From: Rhodococcus sp. 06-235-1A
GTDB taxonomy: Bacteria; Actinomycetota; Actinomycetes; Mycobacteriales; Mycobacteriaceae
DNA: 64,000 bases
NCBI RefSeq assembly: GCF_002258785.1
Contig: NZ_NOYI01000003.1
Location: 124,001 to 188,000, forward strand
Direction of reading: 5' to 3'
Positions within the stretch are counted from its first letter, which is position 1, and every line of letters begins with the position of its first letter. This document shows positions 58,690 to 64,000 of this stretch, one piece after another. The notes below the pieces were generated by a model, which was not told where the DNA came from, made no database searches, and saw nothing but the letters and a program-made list of their open reading frames with translations. The position numbers and the translations under genes were made by a program.

Positions 58690-59835
58690 TCAGTCGAATC
58701 CGCCTCCGCCGCCGCCGGGGAAGGGCACTTTGACGACGCGGTCATCGGTGGGTCCGGGCTCCGCACCGCTCTTGTTCACCGTCCCCACCAGAATCTGACC
58801 GTCGGCCGAACTCGTAGCCCCGTTCAACTGCCCGTACCGGTCTTGGATCAGCAGCGTCGGTTCGGCCGACACGGCTCCGGTGTTCGCATCGGTTGTCAGC
58901 GCTGCAACAGCTTTCGCTGTCGTGAGCGCTACTGCCACACCGCCGTCGCCCGCTGCGCATCCGGCGACGCCTGGTCGGTCCGGCCACGTCCATACCGGCG
59001 AGAACACGGCACCCAGCTTGTCGATCCGCTGCAGGCGGTCCTCGATGGCGGTGCGGTCGGTGACGTAGATGTTCCCGGTCCCGTCGGTGCAGACGTCGCC
59101 TGCCGTCCCGATGCCGCTCAGTGCGATCTGCGGACGTGGGGGATTGGCCGTCGGCGACAACGACGTGACCCGTAAAAGCTTCCCCGACAACGAGTTCGGG
59201 TCAGCAGCTGCTACCGGGTCGCCGTTGTCGCCGGTGAGCACAAGCAGTTCGTTCGGAGTGTAGAAATCGATCGATCCACGGTTGCCCGTCGCGCCGCGCG
59301 GAATTCCGGTCAGGATATCCTTGGGTACGTCGCCCGGAGCGAGCCGAACCACCCTGGTGTCGGAGTCCGTGGTGACGAGGGCGTAGAGCAACCGATCCTC
59401 GGCGTACGTCGGAGACAACGCGATATCGAGAAGGCCTCCGTCGCCGGTGCCGTCGACGTCGATGCGGGCGAACTCGACCGGGATCCGGTCGGCCGCGACC
59501 TCCATGATGCGACCGGTTCGGCGCTCGGCAACCAGTGTGCTCTGTCCGTCCGGCAGCGCTACGAGGCCGCCCGTGGTGTCGAGACAGGTCGCGATCACTG
59601 CCGGATCGGGATCGACGCACGGACCCGACGGCGGCGGCGCGTTCTGATCGGACGTGGGCGGAGCCTCGCTGGGGGTGGTGGGCTGGAGCTCGGCGGCACC
59701 GATCTCCGGTGCGGGAGTGAACGGTGACGAGTTCGAGTCGTCGAATCGGGCGCACCCGGCGAGCATGGCAGCGGTCATCGACAGGGCGACGACGGCAGCG
59801 GTTGCAGTTCGTGGCGACGCTCCGACCGGCTTCAT
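58690..59835 (-). CDS. Glucose/sorbosone-dehydrogenase-like beta-propeller lipoprotein
   Basis: 381-residue exported lipoprotein. Signal peptide with lipobox LAGC (Cys near 31), a Pro/Thr-rich linker (to about 80), then a six-bladed propeller like PQQ-dependent sugar dehydrogenases: GGLVALPDGQSTLVAERRTG, DGGLLDIALSPTYAEDRLLY, GSIDFYTPNELLVLTGDNGD, GKLLRVTSL. The usual catalytic His-Arg pair of the soluble glucose dehydrogenase is not obvious, so activity is doubtful. Ends in a run of six Gly. Start ATG 59835 has CGAAGA upstream; the longer frame is a shadow of the DoxX gene. Confidence 0.8.
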   Translation of the reverse strand: MKPVGASPRTATAAVVALSMTAAMLAGCARFDDSNSSPFTPAPEIGAAELQPTTPSEAPPTSDQNAPPPSGPCVDPDPAVIATCLDTTGGLVALPDGQSTLVAERRTGRIMEVAADRIPVEFARIDVDGTGDGGLLDIALSPTYAEDRLLYALVTTDSDTRVVRLAPGDVPKDILTGIPRGATGNRGSIDFYTPNELLVLTGDNGDPVAAADPNSLSGKLLRVTSLSPTANPPRPQIALSGIGTAGDVCTDGTGNIYVTDRTAIEDRLQRIDKLGAVFSPVWTWPDRPGVAGCAAGDGGVAVALTTAKAVAALTTDANTGAVSAEPTLLIQDRYGQLNGATSSADGQILVGTVNKSGAEPGPTDDRVVKVPFPGGGGGGFD

Positions 59836-59916
59836 TCTTCGAACGTTACGGAACGTCGGGGGAGACTCGCCACGCGGCCGTGAGCGTCGACGTCGGTGGG
59901 GAGCGCACATCGGCTC

Positions 59917-59922
59917 TACTGT
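59917..59922 (+). promoter_or_regulatory. -10 box (TACTGT) of the DoxX gene, leaderless arrangement
   Basis: TACTGT followed by exactly six bases and the GTG at 59929. Confidence 0.5.
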
Positions 59923-59928
59923 AAAGAG

Positions 59929-60903
59929 GTGACCGATACACCGCGCGACCCCAACCGGCCGGATACGTCGTACGAACCGGCCGAGAGCCCGTACGACAAT
60001 CCCACCGAGCAGATCCCACCCTCGCGCTCTGCGTCCGGTACATCCGCCTCGGACCGAGCCGACACCTCCGGCGCATCGACCACTGCGTTCGGTGCCCAGC
60101 GTTCGGATCGATTGCCCCGCACCGACGACGAGCTCGACTTTCCGTACGCGTCGTCTTCCGACGCGCGTTCGGCCGATGCGCAGCCCACGGAGAAGATGCA
60201 GACCTATCGACCGTCGGCCTTCGCCGATACGCCGACCGATCGCCCCTCGACCTCCGACAGCACGTCGTCGAGTGCGTACTCCGATCGCTCCACCGAGTAC
60301 CTCGGTACAGCCGGAGGTGGCGCAACCGCGGCAGCCGTCGCCCCCGAGCCCGAGGTTCGCACCGAAACCGTCGAGGTTCCCGCACGACGCGGCAGCACCG
60401 ATCTGGGCCTGTTCGTCCTCCGCGTGGCGGTCGGCGCGGTGTTTCTCTTTCACGGCCTGCAGAAGCTTGTCGGACTGTGGAACGGCCCCGGCCTCGACGG
60501 ATTTCAGAACCTGCTCGAGAGCTCAGGATTCCGGTATTCGGAAATTCTCTCGATTGCGGCCGCGGCAGGCGAAACGCTCGGTGGAGCGCTGCTGATCCTG
60601 GGTCTGGCAACACCACTGGCAGGCGCGGCCGTACTGGCAACCATCATCAACGCCTGGTGCTTCAAGCAGGTAGTCGAGCCCGGACTGCAGTTCTCCGGCA
60701 CCGGTGGAGTCGAATACGAAACAGTGCTCGGCTTCGCTGCGGCCGCAATCATTCTCACCGGGCCGGGACGAATTTCGTTCGACGGCCGTCGAGGATGGGC
60801 CACCCGACCACGCATCGGATCGTTCCTCGCGCTCGCCGTCGGCATCGCAGCCGGCGTCTGCATCTGGATCTTCCTCAACGGAGCCAACCCCGTCGTTCGC
60901 TGA
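59929..60903 (+). CDS. DoxX-family membrane protein with long disordered N-terminus
   Basis: 324-residue protein. The first ~145 residues are Ser/Thr/Asp/Pro-rich and look disordered and cytosolic. Four transmembrane helices of the DoxX domain follow (about 155-290) with LRVAVGAVFLFHGLQKLVGL and AAGETLGGALLILGLATPLA, and an extra C-terminal helix. It corresponds to Rv3005c, which in mycobacteria links a membrane oxidoreductase complex (with SodA and SseA) to oxidative-stress resistance; that partner set is not near here. Leaderless-type start. Confidence 0.86.
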   Translation: MTDTPRDPNRPDTSYEPAESPYDNPTEQIPPSRSASGTSASDRADTSGASTTAFGAQRSDRLPRTDDELDFPYASSSDARSADAQPTEKMQTYRPSAFADTPTDRPSTSDSTSSSAYSDRSTEYLGTAGGGATAAAVAPEPEVRTETVEVPARRGSTDLGLFVLRVAVGAVFLFHGLQKLVGLWNGPGLDGFQNLLESSGFRYSEILSIAAAAGETLGGALLILGLATPLAGAAVLATIINAWCFKQVVEPGLQFSGTGGVEYETVLGFAAAAIILTGPGRISFDGRRGWATRPRIGSFLALAVGIAAGVCIWIFLNGANPVVR

Positions 60904-60925
60904 TCCCGAACACAGACACAACTCG

Positions 60926-60967
60926 GATGACCGGAGCGTCGTAGCCCGCTACGAAGCTCCGGTCATC
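60926..60967. terminator. Bidirectional hairpin terminator between DoxX gene and ilvD
   Basis: A 20-bp stem with one mismatch (60926-60945 with 60948-60967) and a two-base tip, in the 121-base gap between convergent genes. Its outer arm GATGACCGGAG resembles the end of the ligA 33-bp repeat unit (GGATGACCAGGAG). Confidence 0.82.
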
Positions 60968-61001
60968 TGCGTCGACTCACTCACCCGGCTCGTTCGATTC
61001 G

Positions 61002-61018
61002 TTCCGCAGGCTGCACTC
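61002..61018 (-). repeat. Single copy of the ligA minisatellite core
   Basis: Read on the minus strand this is GAGTGCAGCCTGCGGAA, identical over 17 bases to the core of the 33-bp unit at 47256-47386. It lies seven bases beyond the ilvD stop. On the same strand a GATGACCGGAG segment follows about 35 bases later, the same order as in the ligA unit. Confidence 0.75.
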
Positions 61019-61024
61019 ACCCGG

Positions 61025-62866
61025 TCACGGGACGTAGCGAACCGCACCCTTGTCCGCCGACGTCGCCAGTGCTGCATAGGCACGCAGAGCCGTGGTGACC
61101 GTGCGCTGACGATCCACCGGCTGCCAGGGACGCTCGGACGCAGTCATTTTCGCCCGCCGCATGTCGAGGGTCTCGTCGTCGACCAGGATCTCGAGGGTGC
61201 GGGTGGCGACATCGATGCGGACCTGGTCGCCGTTCTCGACGAGCCCGATCACACCGCCGGCAGCGGCCTCGGGGGAGATGTGTCCGATGGACAGTCCCGA
61301 GGTTCCGCCGGAGAAGCGGCCGTCGGTGATCAGCGCGCAGACCTTGCCGAGACCGGCACCCTTGAGGAAGGCCGTCGGATGCAGCATCTCCTGCATGCCG
61401 GGGCCGCCCTTGGGTCCCTCGTAACGAACGACCAGCACGTCACCGGGCTGGATCTTCTTCTGCAGGATGGCCGAGACGGCCTCTTCCTGCGATTCGACGA
61501 CCAGGGCCGGGCCCTGGAATGCGAACAGGTCCTCGTCGATGCCTGCGGTCTTGAGTATTGCGCCGTCGACCGCGATGTTGCCCCGGAGAACCACCAGGCC
61601 ACCCTCGACCGTGTAGGCATGTTCGAGATCACGGATGCAGCCGCCTGCGGCGTCCGTGTCGAGGGAGGACCAGCGGTTGCTCGTGGAGAACGGCTCGACG
61701 GTGCGGACACCGCCCGGGGCGGCGTGGAACAGCTCGATCGCTTCGTCGGACGCCTTGCCGGATCGGATGTCCCAGGTGTCCAGCCATTCGTCGAAGCTCT
61801 TCGTGTGCACTGTAGAGACATCGGTTTCGAGCAGGTTCGCGCGCCTCAGTTCTCCGAGAAGAGCCGGAATTCCACCGGCGCGGTGCACGTCTTCCATGTG
61901 GTAATCGGAATTGGGGGAGACCTTCGACAGGCACGGGACCTTGCGGCTGATGGCGTCGATGGTGTCGAGATCGAAGTCGACCTCACCTTCCTGGGCGGCA
62001 GCGAGGGTGTGCAGCACAGTGTTGGTGGAGCCGCCCATCGCCACATCGAGAGCCATGGCATTGCGGAACGCGGCCGGCGTGGCAATGTTGCGGGGAAGGA
62101 CGGATTCGTCCTCGTCGCGGTAGTACTTCAGCGCCGCCTCGACGATGGTGGTGCCGGCCCGGGTGAACAGGGCGCGGCGGGCCTCGTGCGTAGCCAGGGT
62201 CGAACCGTTTCCGGGCAGGGCCAGTCCGAGCGCCTCGGTGAGACAGTTCATCGAGTTCGCCGTGAACATGCCCGAGCAGGATCCGCACGTGGGACACGCG
62301 CTGCGCTCGACCTCGTCGAGGCCTTCCTCGGACACCGCGTCGTTGGCGCTGGCCGAGATCGCGGTGATCAGGTCGGTCGGTGCCTGCGCGACGCCACCGA
62401 CGACGACGGCCTTGCCCGCTTCCATCGGTCCGCCGGAGACGAAGACCGCCGGGATGTTCAGGCGCATCGCGGCATTGAGCATGCCGGGAGTGATCTTGTC
62501 GCAGTTGGAGATGCACACGAGCGCGTCCGCCGTATGGGCGTTGGCCATGTATTCGACCGAGTCGGCGATGATCTCGCGACTGGGTAGCGAGTACAGCATG
62601 CCGCCGTGGCCCATGGCGATCCCGTCGTCGACGGCGATCGTGTGGAATTCGCGGGGAACTCCGCCTGCCGCTCTGACCGCGTCCGCGACGATCTCGCCCA
62701 CGTTCTTCAGATGCACATGGCCGGGTACGAACTGGGTGTACGAGTTCGCGATGGCGACGATGGGTTTTCCGAAATCCGAATCGGTCATTCCGGTCGCGCG
62801 CCACAGCGAGCGTGCGCCCGCGGCGTTGCGTCCGACAGTGGTGACCCGTGAGCGTAGCGGCGGCAT
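61025..62866 (-). CDS. ilvD: Dihydroxy-acid dehydratase
   Basis: Iron-sulfur enzyme that dehydrates dihydroxyisovalerate and dihydroxymethylvalerate in valine, leucine and isoleucine synthesis. The 613 residues match the long, E. coli-like form ([20 protein letters not shown]); mycobacterial IlvD is shorter (about 575). Cluster Cys are in [12 protein letters not shown] (near 122) and [20 protein letters not shown] (near 195). Catalytic-site segments include [12 protein letters not shown] and [23 protein letters not shown] 62866 has GAGGA upstream. It lies next to the ilvB operon but on the other strand, and probably shares the PH-domain gene transcript. Confidence 0.95.
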   Translation of the reverse strand: MPPLRSRVTTVGRNAAGARSLWRATGMTDSDFGKPIVAIANSYTQFVPGHVHLKNVGEIVADAVRAAGGVPREFHTIAVDDGIAMGHGGMLYSLPSREIIADSVEYMANAHTADALVCISNCDKITPGMLNAAMRLNIPAVFVSGGPMEAGKAVVVGGVAQAPTDLITAISASANDAVSEEGLDEVERSACPTCGSCSGMFTANSMNCLTEALGLALPGNGSTLATHEARRALFTRAGTTIVEAALKYYRDEDESVLPRNIATPAAFRNAMALDVAMGGSTNTVLHTLAAAQEGEVDFDLDTIDAISRKVPCLSKVSPNSDYHMEDVHRAGGIPALLGELRRANLLETDVSTVHTKSFDEWLDTWDIRSGKASDEAIELFHAAPGGVRTVEPFSTSNRWSSLDTDAAGGCIRDLEHAYTVEGGLVVLRGNIAVDGAILKTAGIDEDLFAFQGPALVVESQEEAVSAILQKKIQPGDVLVVRYEGPKGGPGMQEMLHPTAFLKGAGLGKVCALITDGRFSGGTSGLSIGHISPEAAAGGVIGLVENGDQVRIDVATRTLEILVDDETLDMRRAKMTASERPWQPVDRQRTVTTALRAYAALATSADKGAVRYVP

Positions 62867-62925
62867 GTGCGTAGTCCTCGTTCGTTGCAGCGGTTTCTCG
62901 CACGGACGAGGCTACTCGCCGTCGG

Positions 62926-63459
62926 CTACCGGTCGGTCGGTGCCTGCTCGCCCTCGGCGTCGTCGGCTTCCGCTCGGGCCTTGTCGTCTGCGGCAGCGGC
63001 AGCGGCGTACGGATCGGTGATGCGTCCGCCGCTGGCCACGGCGAGTTGAGGGAGCCGATCGAATCGCACCAGTGGTAGCGACTTCTCTGTCTTGTCGGTC
63101 AGGACCACCCGTGCCCAGCGGCGATCCGGAAAGTGCAGCCCTGTCACCGATTCCCACTCGATGACATCGGAGCCGACGAACCGTCGGGCCGTGATCGCAT
63201 CGGGGGTGACGACGGTGCGTACGCGAAGCACCCAGATGCATGCGACGACCGGCAGGATCAGCAGCCAGCCCAGAGCCGCGGGCCAGCTGAACGCAGGCAG
63301 CGCTGTGCCGAACAGCAGTAGCGCCACGCCGAGCAGTGCAAGGCGCGGCATGCGAATGACCTGCGTGGTCGACGGTTGCCGACCCTCGGCACCGTTCGGT
63401 GACCCGGAGACGGTGTGGGATGATGGCCGAGGTGGTTCGGACTGCTGCGGAGACGACAC
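62926..63459 (-). CDS. PH-domain membrane protein (Cfp6/Rv3004 type)
   Basis: 177-residue protein with a Ser/Pro-rich start, two adjoining hydrophobic segments (about 40-80: LALLGVALLLFGTALPAF and LGWLLILPVVACIWVL) and a bacterial PH (bPH2-like) domain after them (TVVTPDAITARRFVGSDVIE, LHFPDRRWARVVL). The tail is Ala/Asp/Glu-rich. It corresponds to low-molecular-weight antigen 6 (Cfp6) in M. tuberculosis, function unknown. Start is GTG 63459, or possibly ATG 63480. Divergent from the ilvB leader. Confidence 0.8.
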   Translation of the reverse strand: MSSPQQSEPPRPSSHTVSGSPNGAEGRQPSTTQVIRMPRLALLGVALLLFGTALPAFSWPAALGWLLILPVVACIWVLRVRTVVTPDAITARRFVGSDVIEWESVTGLHFPDRRWARVVLTDKTEKSLPLVRFDRLPQLAVASGGRITDPYAAAAAADDKARAEADDAEGEQAPTDR

Positions 63460-63556
63460 CCATTCATCTTCGCATTGCATCTACGCGATCTCACATAATG
63501 GGATTGCGTCGTGACGAGTTTGACTCTTCCCTGTGCGCGCGCCTACCGTCGAGCGC

Positions 63557-63604
63557 GTGAAGCGGAATTGGATACTCGTAATCGGCCGGCGCGTCAACGC
63601 CTGA
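63557..63604 (+). CDS. ilvB operon leader peptide
   Basis: A 15-codon open frame reading VKRNWILVIGRRVNA then stop, about 110 bases before ilvB. Four successive codons for Ile, Leu, Val and Ile (63572-63583: ATA, CTC, GTA, ATC) are the classic control region of branched-chain attenuators, and ATA is a rare codon in high-GC genomes. Ribosome stalling here when charged tRNAs are scarce would alter folding of the downstream leader and prevent termination at 63635-63668. GAGCG upstream is a weak ribosome site. Confidence 0.85.
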   Translation: MKRNWILVIGRRVNA

Positions 63605-63634
63605 GCCGGTTGTTCAAACTCGCATCGACGCGCC
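63588..63634 (+). promoter_or_regulatory. Alternative leader stems of the ilvB attenuator
   Basis: GGCGCGTC (63588-63595, inside the leader peptide's last codons) can pair perfectly with GACGCGCC (63627-63634, directly before the terminator). CCGGC (63586-63590) can instead pair with GCCGG (63605-63609). The two stems exclude each other, as in attenuators. Which is the antiterminator cannot be decided by eye. Confidence 0.5.
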
Positions 63635-63670
63635 ACCCTCGTACAGCACTCGCTGACGGGGGTTTTTTCT
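63635..63670 (+). terminator. Intrinsic terminator (attenuator) of the ilvB operon
   Basis: Outer stem ACCCTCGT (63635-63642) with ACGGGGGT (63656-63663, one T-G wobble), inner stem CAGC (63644-63647) with GCTG (63652-63655), then six T residues (63663-63668). It is the only hairpin in the window with a true U-tract, and lies between the leader peptide and ilvB. Confidence 0.85.
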
Positions 63671-63716
63671 TGCCCAGAGATCGCCCAGCAATTTCACATT
63701 CCTGAGGAAGCAATCA

Positions 63717-64000
63717 GTGAGCGCACCAACCGCACGCCCGGGGCCCACGACTCGTAAGTCGGGGCCGGCCGCAAGCCCGTCGACCAGCAGCCCGTCCGCA
63801 GAAGCGGCGACCAACGGATCGCGACGTCACGTCGCGCCCGAGAAGGTCACCGGCGCACAGTCGGTCGTTCGAGCCCTCGAAGAACTCGACGTCGACACCG
63901 TATTCGGCATTCCCGGTGGCGCGGTTCTCCCGGTCTACGACCCGCTCTTCGACTCCGTCAAGGTGCGCCACGTGTTGGTGCGTCACGAGCAGGGTGCAGG
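63717..64000 (+). CDS. ilvB: Acetolactate synthase large subunit (5' part, runs off the window)
   Basis: First enzyme common to valine, leucine and isoleucine synthesis, a ThDP/FAD enzyme that condenses pyruvate to acetolactate. Only about 94 residues are visible. The first ~40 are a Ser/Pro/Thr-rich extension found in actinobacterial IlvB, then [37 protein letters not shown] and VLVRHEQGA with the catalytic ThDP-activating Glu (in HEQGA). GTG 63717 has AGGAAG seven bases upstream. Expression is expected to be controlled by the attenuator just before it. Confidence 0.95.
   Translation, partial: MSAPTARPGPTTRKSGPAASPSTSSPSAEAATNGSRRHVAPEKVTGAQSVVRALEELDVDTVFGIPGGAVLPVYDPLFDSVKVRHVLVRHEQGA

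Noticed and set aside
63498..63560. Alternative leader peptide starting ATG at 63498 (about 20 codons)
   Set aside because: It has no run of Ile, Leu or Val codons. The frame at 63557 has four in a row and the right position before the terminator.
63511..63705. 64-codon open frame across the ilvB leader
   Set aside because: It runs through the attenuator terminator, has no family features, and is in a different frame from the leader peptide.

Overview
The window is a gene-dense, high-GC actinobacterial chromosome segment. Gene content and order point to the mycolic-acid group (Nocardiaceae), most likely a Rhodococcus-type organism. From nrdH to ilvB the order closely follows, as I recall it, the block of the Mycobacterium tuberculosis chromosome between Rv3053c and Rv3003c: nrdHIE/nrdF2, fecB, ctaD, serB2, echA17, the methylglucose-polysaccharide genes, fixAB, iscS-trmU, ligA, gatCA, pfkA, gatB, cfp6 and ilvB1. 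No tRNA, rRNA, insertion sequence, prophage or CRISPR array was seen. Almost every base belongs to a conserved housekeeping gene, and the unusual signals are mainly in the gaps.

Layout. 1-9900: the start of an lsr2-like gene, a gap of about 520 bases with paired inverted repeats, a secreted amidase, a His-rich COG0523 GTPase, a divergent molybdenum-cofactor cluster (moaE, a moaC-mogA fusion and moeA against moaA-moaD), nadE, a fructosamine-kinase-like gene and a TetR/flavoprotein pair. 9900-15600: a stand-alone zinc-free L36 gene under a probable Zur site, then the class Ib ribonucleotide reductase genes nrdH-nrdI-nrdE and nrdF. Both nrd promoters carry paired NrdR boxes, and an AbiEi/DUF559-like gene bracketed by two related long palindromes lies between nrdE and nrdF. 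15600-20500: an SPFH/ribbon-helix-helix operon, a Nudix gene, a FecB-like lipoprotein and ctaD.

20600-31800: serB, a PTH2-like gene, a YczE/YitT membrane protein overlapping glgX tail to tail, ABC ATPase, Nudix, enoyl-CoA hydratase, two methyltransferases and a beta-propeller lipoprotein. 31800-36200: a beta-helix acyltransferase and a minus-strand operon (methyltransferase, GH57, GT4) of methylglucose lipopolysaccharide/alpha-glucan type. 36300-47300: etfBA, an OlsB/OlsA-like acyltransferase pair, cysteine desulfurase-mnmA, a methionine-synthase-like gene, a GGDEF protein and ligA, whose stop codon lies in a perfect 33-bp tandem repeat.

47400-64000: an ACT-domain protein, gatC-gatA, then an accessory insert of an antigen-85-like esterase, an Abhydrolase_9 membrane hydrolase, a secreted phospholipase A2 and a NarL-type two-component system. 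After that come pfkA, a thioesterase, gatB, a sugar-dehydrogenase-like lipoprotein, a DoxX protein, ilvD and a PH-domain protein. The window ends with the ilvB leader (a peptide with an Ile-Leu-Val-Ile run and a U-tailed terminator) and the start of ilvB.

Two features run through the whole window. Many promoters place a TAnnnT -10 hexamer exactly 6-7 bases before the start codon, which implies leaderless mRNAs. Strong GC-rich hairpins, mostly without U-tracts, separate the operons.
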